A stretch of DNA of 54,715 nucleotides from CAYWKS01 sp964458935 (lineage in GTDB: Bacteria > Planctomycetota > Phycisphaerae > Phycisphaerales > Zrk34). The notes below the pieces were generated by a model. The model was not told the DNA's origin. It did no database searches and saw only the letters and a list, made by a program, of their open reading frames with translations. The position numbers and the translations under genes were made by a program. Position 1 is the first letter of the stretch, and every line of letters begins with the position of its first letter. Below, one piece after another: positions 27,010-35,064 of this stretch. Location of the stretch: contig CAYWKS010000017.1 in assembly GCA_964458935.1 (NCBI GenBank), positions 1 to 54,715 of the forward strand, given 5' to 3'.

Positions 27010-27174
27010 CCCCGGACCGCCGCCCGCGACCCGACTCACCAACCCCGTCTCCGACAGGTTCATCTCCGCCGCCACCCGCTGCATCCACGCCGCATCCGCC
27101 TCACGCTCCAGCAGCGCCACCGCCGCGGGATTGCCCGTGAACGGCCCGTCGGCCAACGCATCGAATGTGGTCAA
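27010..27174 (-). pseudogene. N-terminal remnant of a PhzF-family epimerase gene
   Basis: On the minus strand the translation TFDALADGPFTGNPAAVALL, then AWMQRVAAEMNLSETGLVSR, matches the N-terminal 50 residues of PhzF-like isomerases, including the catalytic-region Glu in NLSET. Homology ends near 27010, where the PEP-CTERM terminator begins; the remaining 200 or more residues are absent. No ATG or Shine-Dalgarno sequence is present (the nearest start would be TTG), and the family N-terminal strand is missing. It follows the SGNH gene stop in the same frame. A decayed gene fragment. Confidence 0.7.
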
Positions 27175-27207
27175 GTGCGCTGCCCATCGCTCCCATGCCA
27201 GCTCCCC

Positions 27208-28317
27208 TCACCGCGCCAGGACCTGCATGATCCGAACCGCGCGGCCACCCGACCCGTCGTGCTTCGCTTCGCCCACGCGCAGCCACAACGTGTGCTCGCC
27301 CGCCCCGAGGTCTTCGCTCAACATGCGGTACTGCGGCATGTTCTTCTGGTTGTTGAACGTGTCCAGAGTCCGCACCGCCCCGTCGTCGATCCGGTACTCG
27401 ATGGTCCCCGAGTCCTCGCAGCTCATGTAGTACAACCCGCACGCCCTGCCCTCGAACCTCACACGCAGCGCCGCACCCGGCCGATCCGCGACCCAGGCCG
27501 ACAGCGGCGTCCAGATGTTGATCACGCGGAAGCGCGGCCGCCACCGCTCATCCAGCGAAAAACCATCGACCGCCTCGAACCGGTCGTACGGCACAAAGCC
27601 CCCGGTGTCGATGCAATCGGGCGCGAGCTTCGCCGGCAGCGGCGTCGACGCATGCACCGGCGCTCGGGGATCGGCCCACGCGGCCTCAAGGAAGTCGATC
27701 AGGCACGCCGCATAAATGTCCGAACCCTTCTGCCGCGGGTGAACGCTGTCATGCGAGAAGTGGCCCCACGCGATGCGCCCGTCGCCAACCCGCCGCGCGA
27801 TCTCACGGTACAGGTGCAAGGCCGGCAACGCGTACGCCTCGGCCACCCGCTCATGAACCCGCACGATCGGCGGCACCTCGCCCCGCGCGCTCGCCGCGAT
27901 GTGCTCCTCGCTCGCAAAGTACAGCATCACGATGTCCACCGCCCGGTTCAGCGACTTCGCCCGACGCACGATGCCCTCCACGCCCCGAACGCCCCCGCCG
28001 TTCACCGCGAACTCGACGAACAGCAGGTCGACCGGCCCTCGCCCGAACACCTCTTGCTCCACCCGGTACGCCCCCAGCTCCGCCGGCGTGCCCCCCACCC
28101 CCGCCATCACGAAATCGAAAGCCGTGCCCGCAAACCGCTCACCCAGCCACGTCTGAACGCTCTGGCGCCACGGCCGCATCGTCACCGAACCGCCCAGGTA
28201 TGCCACCCGGCCCACCCCCGCGCCAAACCTCGTCAAGCTCCGCATCAGGTCCCCGCGCAGCACGTAATCCCCAAACACCTCCCGATTCCGCGGCAGCCCG
28301 TCCACGATCCTCGTCAC
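27208..28317 (-). CDS. SGNH/GDSL-like hydrolase family protein
   Basis: 369-aa protein with an N-terminal SGNH-type domain: VAYLGGSVTMRPW (block I, GGS instead of GDS), MAGVGGTPAELGAYR (block II-like), LLFVEFAVNGGG (block III Asn), and a terminal HFSHDSVHPRQKGSDIY (block V D-x-x-H). The C-terminal 130 residues form a beta-rich domain. The family deacylates or deacetylates carbohydrates or lipids; the substrate here is unknown, and no signal peptide is seen. The GTG at 28317 has AAGGAG 6 nt upstream; earlier in-frame codons overlap the GNAT gene. Confidence 0.75.
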   Translation of the reverse strand: MTRIVDGLPRNREVFGDYVLRGDLMRSLTRFGAGVGRVAYLGGSVTMRPWRQSVQTWLGERFAGTAFDFVMAGVGGTPAELGAYRVEQEVFGRGPVDLLFVEFAVNGGGVRGVEGIVRRAKSLNRAVDIVMLYFASEEHIAASARGEVPPIVRVHERVAEAYALPALHLYREIARRVGDGRIAWGHFSHDSVHPRQKGSDIYAACLIDFLEAAWADPRAPVHASTPLPAKLAPDCIDTGGFVPYDRFEAVDGFSLDERWRPRFRVINIWTPLSAWVADRPGAALRVRFEGRACGLYYMSCEDSGTIEYRIDDGAVRTLDTFNNQKNMPQYRMLSEDLGAGEHTLWLRVGEAKHDGSGGRAVRIMQVLAR

Positions 28318-28366
28318 CGCCGACTCCTTGTTCGTTCGCTCGCTCCAACGCCCACGCGCCCGCCGC

Positions 28367-28846
28367 TCAAGCGTCGGTGTCGATGAAGTGTGTCCCCGTG
28401 CCCTGCAGCAGGTAGACCTCGTCGACCATCCGCCAGCCCAGCGCATCGTAGAACGCGTGCACGTCCGGCGGGGCGCTGCACCAGAATAGATGGACCCGGC
28501 TGTCCCGGCACATGCGGCCGACCACCGCGCTCAGGAACCGCGACCCGATCCCACGACGCCGGTACGCCGGATGCACCGCCAGACCGCGCGCCCGCCACGC
28601 CGGCTCGCCTTCGTACTCGCTCAGCAGGATGCTCACGCACGCCGCCAGCCGCTCCGCCGACGCACCCGGCGACGCACGCACCACCCCCGCGAAGTGGCAC
28701 GCCGTCGATGCCCCGTCACCCGGATATCGCGCACGCTGGATCGAATGCCCCGGAAAAAACACGTCACGTCGAAGCCGCAATATCCGATCCACCGAACACG
28801 GCAACGGCGGCATCAGCACCTCGTGAATCCCTGACTGCTCAGACAA
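28367..28846 (-). CDS. GNAT-family N-acetyltransferase
   Basis: 159-aa acetyltransferase. The acetyl-CoA binding motif A is RGLAVHPAYRRRGIGSRFLSAVV, with a motif B-like DVHAFYDALGWRMVDEVYLL. Substrate unknown. The start appears to be TTG at 28846 after GGGGGTG; an internal ATG (28813) is an alternative. It ends 49 nt before the SGNH-like gene on the same strand, so the two are probably co-transcribed. Confidence 0.83.
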   Translation of the reverse strand: MSEQSGIHEVLMPPLPCSVDRILRLRRDVFFPGHSIQRARYPGDGASTACHFAGVVRASPGASAERLAACVSILLSEYEGEPAWRARGLAVHPAYRRRGIGSRFLSAVVGRMCRDSRVHLFWCSAPPDVHAFYDALGWRMVDEVYLLQGTGTHFIDTDA

Positions 28847-28985
28847 GCAACACCCCCATCCGGCTCATGAAACGCGGCCCGGCGATGTCTCCTGTCCCTT
28901 GTAACCCCGCGCCCACCGCACGTCACGGGAATTCTCAGCCGGCGCGCACGCCGGCGACCGCGCGAAATGCGGGTCAGGCGCGCCA

Positions 28986-29379
28986 CGCAGATTTTTTCAT
29001 CGCACCGGGCCACCGCGACTTACCGCGCGCAACGGTCGACCTCGCGACCGCTCGGTGCGCAAAGTTGAGCGGCGCCGCCCATGGGTAGACGCGCTCGCAA
29101 CCCGGCCGGCCAAACCGGCGCGACCCGACCGGGCCCGCCGCCCGCCCGCCGCACGACAGCACCGCCGCACGGTCTCAGCATGAATAGCGCCGCCACAGCA
29201 CGTCCGCCCGAACCACGCCGCGACTTGCAGCGTGCCCGCCGCGGCATGACCGCCGACGGCCGATCGCCCGCCGTGGCCGCACGGACAAGGGCGGACACGC
29301 CAGCACAGCCAACACAACAGCCTGACACAAAAGCACTTAACGCCCCCGTCCGCCCCGGGGGGAGGCGGTGGGCGGACAA
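28986..29379 (-). repeat. Intergenic element, copy A (diverged repeat)
   Basis: Read on the minus strand, this non-coding stretch begins with a 25-nt block (29379-29355) matching 22 of 25 positions of 54156-54180. It ends with GTAAGT, then GTGGCC, then ATGAAAAAATCT at 29023-28986, matching 54467-54504. The middle is more diverged but shares T/G-rich TTTGTGT and CTGG words. After the shared ATG the frame runs only MKKSAWRA before a stop, so no gene follows. The rest of 28847-29417 shows nothing else I can support. Confidence 0.5.
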
Positions 29380-29417
29380 GGCACCCGTTCTTGCGCACCG
29401 GCCCGTCGTCACGATGC

Positions 29418-30179
29418 TCAAGGCGTTGGGCTGGTCAGTTCTCTCGCCCAGATGTTGCGGAACCGCACCGGGTTGCCGTGGTCCTGGAGCTTGATCGGGC
29501 CCGGGCCGTGCGGTGAGTAGCCGCGGACTTCCTTGTGCCGCGTCGGCCCATTCAGCGCGACGTGGTGGTGAACGCACACGCCGTTGACCAGCAGCGTCAG
29601 GTACGCGGGGCTGAGCAGTTGGTCGCCCTCGAACCGCGGCGCGGTCCAGAGGATGTCGTAGATGTTCCAGTCGCCCCGCGCGGCCGCGGCGTTGACCCGC
29701 GGCGGATGCTGGCCGTACACCGCGCCGAGCGTCCCGTCGGCGTAGGTGGGGTTCTCGTAGCTGTCGAGGACCTGGACCTCGTAGAGGCCGTGGAGGAACA
29801 CGCCGGAGTTGCCGCGGCCCTGGCCGGTGCGTGGATGGCCCTGCTTGTCGGGCTCGATCTCGGGCGGGGCGGCCCACTCCAGGTGCAACTGCACGTCGCC
29901 GAACTGCTGCACGGTCTGGATGTCGCCGGTCTTGCGGACCACTTGCATGCACCCGCCTTCGATCCGCCATTGCACGGGCGAGCCGTCGTCCACGTGCACC
30001 CAGTTCGACGCCGACTCGGCCGTCCCGTCGAACAGCACGACCGCGTCGGACGGCGGGGTCACCGGCGGCAGTTGGGTCAGGTTGCCGGGCGTGACGATCG
30101 GCGGCTGGGGCCGCTCGCCGTCGTGGACGTGCCACGACGTGCCGGGAACCAGCGGCGTGTCCTGGTAACCAAGCGACAT
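29418..30179 (-). CDS. DUF1080 (3-keto-disaccharide hydrolase-like) domain protein
   Basis: 253-aa protein of the DUF1080/concanavalin-like family abundant in Planctomycetota and Bacteroidota. Seen: VVLFDGTAESASNWV, DIQTVQQFGDVQLHLEWAAP, GRGNSGVFLHGLYEVQVLDSYENPTY, NIYDILWTAPRF, and PIKLQDHGNPVRFRNIWARE at the end. Some members hydrolyse 3-keto-glycosides; activity here is inferred. No signal peptide is visible, unlike many relatives, so it may be cytosolic. ATGGAGCG precedes the start. Divergent from pyrG. Confidence 0.88.
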   Translation of the reverse strand: MSLGYQDTPLVPGTSWHVHDGERPQPPIVTPGNLTQLPPVTPPSDAVVLFDGTAESASNWVHVDDGSPVQWRIEGGCMQVVRKTGDIQTVQQFGDVQLHLEWAAPPEIEPDKQGHPRTGQGRGNSGVFLHGLYEVQVLDSYENPTYADGTLGAVYGQHPPRVNAAAARGDWNIYDILWTAPRFEGDQLLSPAYLTLLVNGVCVHHHVALNGPTRHKEVRGYSPHGPGPIKLQDHGNPVRFRNIWARELTSPTP

Positions 30180-30258
30180 ATCAACGCTCCATCGCGGCGA
30201 TGAAAAGGGCGTTCAATGTACCGCACACGCGCGTCGGCGCACAATCGCCCGTCAGCGC

Positions 30259-30288
30259 TTGAACCACAAGCGCGCACCATGTTACAGT
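30259..30288 (+). promoter_or_regulatory. pyrG promoter with possible leaderless start
   Basis: TTGAAC (30259-30264), an 18-nt spacer and TACAGT (30283-30288) end 5 nt before the pyrG ATG at 30294. No Shine-Dalgarno sequence fits in the gap. Confidence 0.5.
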
Positions 30289-30293
30289 ACGAC

Positions 30294-32096
30294 ATGCCCT
30301 CAGATTCCAGCGACATCCTCGCCGCCGCCGGCCACTCCCAGATCGAGACCGAGTTCTACAGCCCCATTCCCGACGGCTATCGCCGCGGCCGGCACAAGTA
30401 CGTCGCCGTCCTGGGCACGGTCATGAGCGGGCTGGGCAAGGGCATCTTCTCCTCCAGCCTCGCCAAGCTGCTCAAGGACAAGGGCCTGCGGATCGCCCCC
30501 ATCAAGATGGAAGGCTACCTCAACCTCGACTCGGGCACGCTCAACCCGTATCGCCACGGCGAGGTCTTCGTCCTCGACGATGGCATGGAAACCGACATGG
30601 ACCTGGGCACCTACGAGCGGATGCTCGACCAGGACCTGACCGGAGACAACTTCGTCACCTCCGGCCAACTCTACCAGCGGGTGCTCGACAAGGAGCGGCA
30701 CGGCGGTTACCTCGGCCGCGATGTCCAGATGATCCCCCACGTGACCGGCGAGGTGAAGTACCTGCTCCGCAACCTCGCGGTCAAGCAGAACGCCGACGTC
30801 GTCTTCGTCGAGGTCGGCGGAACGGTGGGCGACTTCGAGAACGGCTTCTACATCGAGGCGCTCCGGGAGCTGGCCTTCGAGGAAGGCCCGGGAAGCGTCT
30901 GCTTCGTCGCGCTGACCTACATCATCGAGCCCCAGGCGCTGGGCGAGCAGAAGTCCAAGGCCGCCCAGCTCGGCATCAAGCGGCTCATGGAGGTCGGCAT
31001 CCAGCCGCACCTGATCGCCTGCCGCGCCCGCAATCAGGTCACCGACAAGGTGCGCGAGAAGATCGCGATGTTCTCCAACGTCCCGATCCGCCGCGTGTTC
31101 AGCATGCACGACCGCAGGTCGATCTACACGATACCCGAGGCCATGCACGCCGAGGGCCAGGACATCGAGATCCTCTCGATCCTCGACCTGCACAGCCGCG
31201 TCCGCCCCGCGCAGGAAGACACCGCCCGACGCCAGTGGTCGCGGTTCGTCAACGCCCTGACCGGCGAGCGGACGTGGGACGTGACGATCGGCATCACCGG
31301 CAAGTACGCCGCACTCCGCGACGCCTACGCCTCCATCGACAAGTCCCTGGAGCATTGCGGGGCGGCGCTGTCGGCCAACATCCACGTCAAGTGGATCGAC
31401 ACCACCGAGTTGGGCGCGGCCGACCCCGACGCCGTCAGTCACCAACTCCACGGGCTCGACGGCGTGATCGTCCCCGGCGGGTTCGGCGTCCGCGGCACCG
31501 AGGGCAAGATCGCCTGCATCCGCCATTGCCGCGAGCAGCACCTGCCTTACCTGGGCATCTGCCTGGGGTTCCAGATGGCCGTCGTGGAGTACGCCCGGAA
31601 CGTGTGCGGCCTCGCCGATGCGGCCAGCACCGAGTTCGACCCCAAGACCCAGCACCCGGTCATCGACGTCCTGCCCGAGCAGAAGAAGATCGAGGGCCTG
31701 GGCGGGAACATGCGACTGGGCGGCCACGACGTCCAGATCACGCCCGCGACACTCGCCGCGTTCCTCTATGAAGATGCAACATCCGTGCGCAGACGCTTCC
31801 GCCACCGCTACGAGGTCGATCCCAGCTACATCGATCGGCTCGGTCAAGCGGGGCTGGTGTTCAGCGGCCGACACCCGGCTCACCCGATCATGCAGGTGCT
31901 GGAATTGCCGGCGTCGATGCACCCTTACTTCATCGGGGCACAGTTCCACCCGGAGTTGACGAGCCGACCCCTGAGGCCGAGCCCGCTGTTCATGGGCCTG
32001 GTCGCCGCGGCAATACGCCACGCCAACCCGGGAACCGCGTCAGACCGGGTCTCCACCCGCTGGCTGCGCGACACGGCGAACGCGGCGACCCCGTGA
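30294..32096 (+). CDS. pyrG: CTP synthase
   Basis: Converts UTP, ATP and glutamine to CTP. The 600-aa protein has an N-terminal amidoligase domain (YVAVLGTVMSGLGKGIFSSSLAKLLKDKGLRIAPIKMEGYLNLDSGTLNPYRHGEVFVLDDGMETDMDLGTYERM; MIPHVTGEVK). The C-terminal class I glutaminase has the nucleophile Cys in LGICLGFQ and the His/Glu of AQFHPE. The P-loop region is diverged from the usual TGGVVSSLGKG, and about 35 extra residues precede it. The first ATG after the TACAGT box is taken as start. Confidence 0.93.
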   Translation: MPSDSSDILAAAGHSQIETEFYSPIPDGYRRGRHKYVAVLGTVMSGLGKGIFSSSLAKLLKDKGLRIAPIKMEGYLNLDSGTLNPYRHGEVFVLDDGMETDMDLGTYERMLDQDLTGDNFVTSGQLYQRVLDKERHGGYLGRDVQMIPHVTGEVKYLLRNLAVKQNADVVFVEVGGTVGDFENGFYIEALRELAFEEGPGSVCFVALTYIIEPQALGEQKSKAAQLGIKRLMEVGIQPHLIACRARNQVTDKVREKIAMFSNVPIRRVFSMHDRRSIYTIPEAMHAEGQDIEILSILDLHSRVRPAQEDTARRQWSRFVNALTGERTWDVTIGITGKYAALRDAYASIDKSLEHCGAALSANIHVKWIDTTELGAADPDAVSHQLHGLDGVIVPGGFGVRGTEGKIACIRHCREQHLPYLGICLGFQMAVVEYARNVCGLADAASTEFDPKTQHPVIDVLPEQKKIEGLGGNMRLGGHDVQITPATLAAFLYEDATSVRRRFRHRYEVDPSYIDRLGQAGLVFSGRHPAHPIMQVLELPASMHPYFIGAQFHPELTSRPLRPSPLFMGLVAAAIRHANPGTASDRVSTRWLRDTANAATP

Positions 32097-32259
32097 ACCG
32101 CGACGCGCTCGCGTCAGATTGTGCAAACTTAATTGTGTACGCATCGATGTTTTCTTGCCTGCGCCGTTGGTTGTGGTAAATTATCGGTACAGGGAAGGTC
32201 TGGCGAGAGCTGCAAAGCGGACGGGCCGCTTTGAGGTTCTTTTCAATAAGGATTCGAAG

Positions 32260-32847
32260 ATGATCAGGTGCACGAAAGCTGTTCTGGCGGCGGCTGTGGT
32301 TATTACTTCCCTGGGGATCGCGACGCAGGCGAAGGCGGATATGTGGAACTGGTCCAACGGCGGCGGTTCCGGGCCTTGGACGGCCAATTACGATGGCCCG
32401 GCGGCGGCAGACGAACTCAACATCACCATCACCATCACCAACTTCGTGGCGACTGAGGTGATCGGGATGGAGTTCACGATCCTGCCCGAGTCCACAGAGA
32501 CTTATACGGGCGCCGCCCCGTTCAGCGGGATCGTCTTCGACATCACCGACGACGGCACACCCGACGACGTGGCGCCGTTCATCCCGCCGTCCTCGTCGCA
32601 GACGCTCGATGGCGCGGCCGTGCTGTCCACGCCGTCCGGGGGATTCGCCAACCAGATGCTGACCTACAACTTCACCGGTGATCCGCTGGCGTTCAGCGAT
32701 GCGGCGACCTTCCAGTTCCAGATTGAGCGGCCGCTCGACGGCGGGTCGGGCAAGTTGTTTGACATCCGCATCTCGACCATCATCCCCGAGCCGACCACCG
32801 TCGCCCTTCTGGGGCTTGGCGGCCTGGCGCTGCTGCGGCGGCGCTGA
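32260..32847 (+). CDS. PEP-CTERM sorting domain protein
   Basis: 195-aa secreted protein: signal peptide (VLAAAVVITSLGIATQAKA), a beta-sandwich-like middle (ELNITITITNFVATEVIGMEFTILPES) and a C-terminal signal IIPEPTTVALLGLGGLALLRRR. Probably processed by an exosortase and displayed or released at the cell surface. AAGGAT precedes the start. The 5' UTR contains a hairpin, CAAAGCGG/CCGCTTTG around 32213-32234. A perfect 13-bp hairpin follows the gene. Confidence 0.87.
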   Translation: MIRCTKAVLAAAVVITSLGIATQAKADMWNWSNGGGSGPWTANYDGPAAADELNITITITNFVATEVIGMEFTILPESTETYTGAAPFSGIVFDITDDGTPDDVAPFIPPSSSQTLDGAAVLSTPSGGFANQMLTYNFTGDPLAFSDAATFQFQIERPLDGGSGKLFDIRISTIIPEPTTVALLGLGGLALLRRR

Positions 32848-32883
32848 GGCCTGGGCGGACCGATATTCAATTGCACGCCAACC

Positions 32884-32915
32884 CACGCCCGCGGCAGGTT
32901 TGCCGCGGGCGTGTT
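32884..32915 (+). terminator. Hairpin terminator after the PEP-CTERM gene
   Basis: CACGCCCGCGGCA (32884-32896) and TGCCGCGGGCGTG (32901-32913) form a perfect 13-bp stem with loop GGTT, followed by TT only. Confidence 0.75.
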
Positions 32916-33020
32916 GCATTCGTCAAGGCGATTTGCTGAATTCCACGGGCCGAATCGTCGATACATGCACAGTCGGATGGCTCAAATGGGGTCGGGGCAT
33001 AGCATCCCTGGAGAGCCGGC

Positions 33021-34655
33021 TTGGCCGACGCATCTGCCCATACCCAGCAGCCCGAGCAATACACCAGCGACAGCGTCCGCCGCCTGGTCAACCTGGCCGA
33101 CGGCATGCTGACCGGTGACGCCAGCGCCGATGAGGTCGAGTCGGTCCTGGATCGGCTGACCGAGTCGCTGGATGAGCTGAGCGACGCCGAGCGGGAGCAG
33201 ATCGAGGAGCTGACGCGGCTGCTGAAGGTTGACCCTTCGCGGCAGGCCGACGCCGAGAAGCTCGCCCAACCGGCCGAATTCGCCGTCACGACGGCCGAGG
33301 ACCGCATGTCGATGTCACTGAGCATCCGCCCGGCGATGGGCGGCGGGGCCTCGGTGACCGTGAAGCAGGTGCTCAAGTGGCTCAAGCAGCGGAAGATCAG
33401 CAAGGGCGTCGATCGTGAGGCGATCGAGCAGGCCGTCGCCGAAGCCGCCGAGGGCCGCAAGGTCGAGTCGGTGGTGATCGTGCGCGGGGCACCGCCGACC
33501 GAGGGCACGGGTGAGCGGGTGGTGCTGTACGGACGGCCGAGCACGGACGACGAGCTGGTGGAGGTCGATCTGCCGGCCGACGGCGCGGTGTCGGACACGC
33601 ACATGTGCCTGGAAGGCGACGTGATCCTGAAGAAGGTGTCGGCCACGCCGGGCGAGCCGGGCTACACCGCCACGGGCCATCCGCTCGAGCCACCTCAGCC
33701 GCCGACGGTGAGCATCACGTCCGGGCCGAACGTGCAGACCAACGGCGACCGGTGCGTGGCCACGGTGGGCGGGCTGGTGATCTACGAGGGCGGTCGGATC
33801 GAGGTCCGCCGTATGCTCGTGATCGACAAGGACATCACGGCGAACCAGAAGGCGGTCCACTTCGACGGCGACGTGCAGGTTCGTGCCGCGGTCCGCAGCG
33901 GCGCCACGCTCACGGCGACCGGGAACATCACGGTCGACGGGTCGGTGGAGGCGGCGACCATCGAGTCGACCGGCGGCAACGTGGACCTGCGACACGGCGT
34001 GACCGGCGGGCACGAGGGCCTGATCAAAGCGGCCGGCTCCATCAGCGCACGCTTCGCGGAGAACGTGACGCTGATGGCGGGCGACGACATCGTGGTCGAC
34101 ATCGGGGCGCTTCACAGCCGGCTGACCGCGGGCGGGGCGATCCGGCTGGTCCGCGGGCGGGGGCAGATGATCGGGGGCAGCGCGTTGGCCGGCGACCTGA
34201 TCGAGTTGAAGCAGGGCGGCTCGTCCAGCGGGGTCCGCACGGAGCTGTGCGTGGGGCTCGGGCGCAAGGCGATGGAGGCGATGGCCGGGATCGACACCCA
34301 GATCGCCCGCCTGCAGGTCAAGGGCGAGGAGGCGGAGGAACTGGCCGAGAAGATCCGCCGCACCGTCGGGGACCCCACGCACCTGCAGCCGGCGGAATTG
34401 AAGACCTACACGTCGCTGCGGCAGGTGCAACTGGTCTGCGGGGTGAAGATGCGTGAGTTGCGTGCGAAGCGTGACGAGGTGCTGGCCGAAGCGGCCGAGC
34501 AGAGCGGCGGCCGGATCGACGTGGCGGTGAGCCTGATGCCGCAGGTCGTGGTCCACATCGGCGACGCGGAGATGGTGGTCGACCAGCCGCAGCACCGCTG
34601 CCGCCTGGTTTACAACCCGGACCGCCAGACGATCGACGTCCAGGGCCTGCGATAA
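33021..34655 (+). CDS. FapA (DUF342) family polymerising protein
   Basis: 544-aa cytosolic protein with an acidic helical N-terminus, a DUF342 N-terminal domain (ITSGPNVQTNGDRCVATVGGLVIYEGGRIEV) and a long right-handed beta-helix (residues about 285-400) built from short repeats (VHFDGDVQVRAAVRSGATLTATGNITVDGSVEAATIESTGG). A coiled-coil (IDTQIARLQVKGEEAEELAEKIRRTV) and a C-terminal strand domain follow. FapA proteins resemble bactofilins in fold and have proposed roles in membrane or cell-shape processes. The TTG at 33021 is preceded by GGAGAG. Confidence 0.88.
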   Translation: MADASAHTQQPEQYTSDSVRRLVNLADGMLTGDASADEVESVLDRLTESLDELSDAEREQIEELTRLLKVDPSRQADAEKLAQPAEFAVTTAEDRMSMSLSIRPAMGGGASVTVKQVLKWLKQRKISKGVDREAIEQAVAEAAEGRKVESVVIVRGAPPTEGTGERVVLYGRPSTDDELVEVDLPADGAVSDTHMCLEGDVILKKVSATPGEPGYTATGHPLEPPQPPTVSITSGPNVQTNGDRCVATVGGLVIYEGGRIEVRRMLVIDKDITANQKAVHFDGDVQVRAAVRSGATLTATGNITVDGSVEAATIESTGGNVDLRHGVTGGHEGLIKAAGSISARFAENVTLMAGDDIVVDIGALHSRLTAGGAIRLVRGRGQMIGGSALAGDLIELKQGGSSSGVRTELCVGLGRKAMEAMAGIDTQIARLQVKGEEAEELAEKIRRTVGDPTHLQPAELKTYTSLRQVQLVCGVKMRELRAKRDEVLAEAAEQSGGRIDVAVSLMPQVVVHIGDAEMVVDQPQHRCRLVYNPDRQTIDVQGLR

Positions 34656-34680
34656 ACAGACCTGATCGTCGGTTTCATCC

Positions 34681-34708
34681 TTGACTCGGCGCGATCAGCC
34701 GCTATTCT
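34681..34708 (+). promoter_or_regulatory. Probable fusA promoter with a long 5' UTR
   Basis: TTGACT (34681-34686), 16 nt, TATTCT (34703-34708) is a near-consensus promoter. The start would be at about 34715, giving a 350-nt untranslated region before fusA (35065). That region (34715-35064) contains no convincing gene, only a 23-codon ORF from 34758; regulatory structure is possible but not identified. Confidence 0.6.
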
Positions 34709-35064
34709 TACCGCGTCGCGTGCTGTGTTCGATCGGCCTGTGGGCGGGAACCGCCGCATGGGCTTCATCCACACAATGCGACGACCTTCGGTTCGATATT
34801 GGATCGCAGCCCCGGAGTTTGGCACTTGACCAAGGGATTGGACACCACGGGGCGTCTCTGACCGGCGGCGGATCCGTCGGGGCGCCGACGGACAGGCCGC
34901 TGACCGAACCTAGCATCCCGGCCGATGAACTGTGAAGCCCGCAGCCGGTGCCGAGAGCGATCTCGCCCGCCGGTGATCGGGCCTGACATGATGGCCGACG
35001 CACCCCGCCCGCACGCTCCGACTGCCCGACGCGCGACGGACTGACAAGCCACGAGGACACGACC

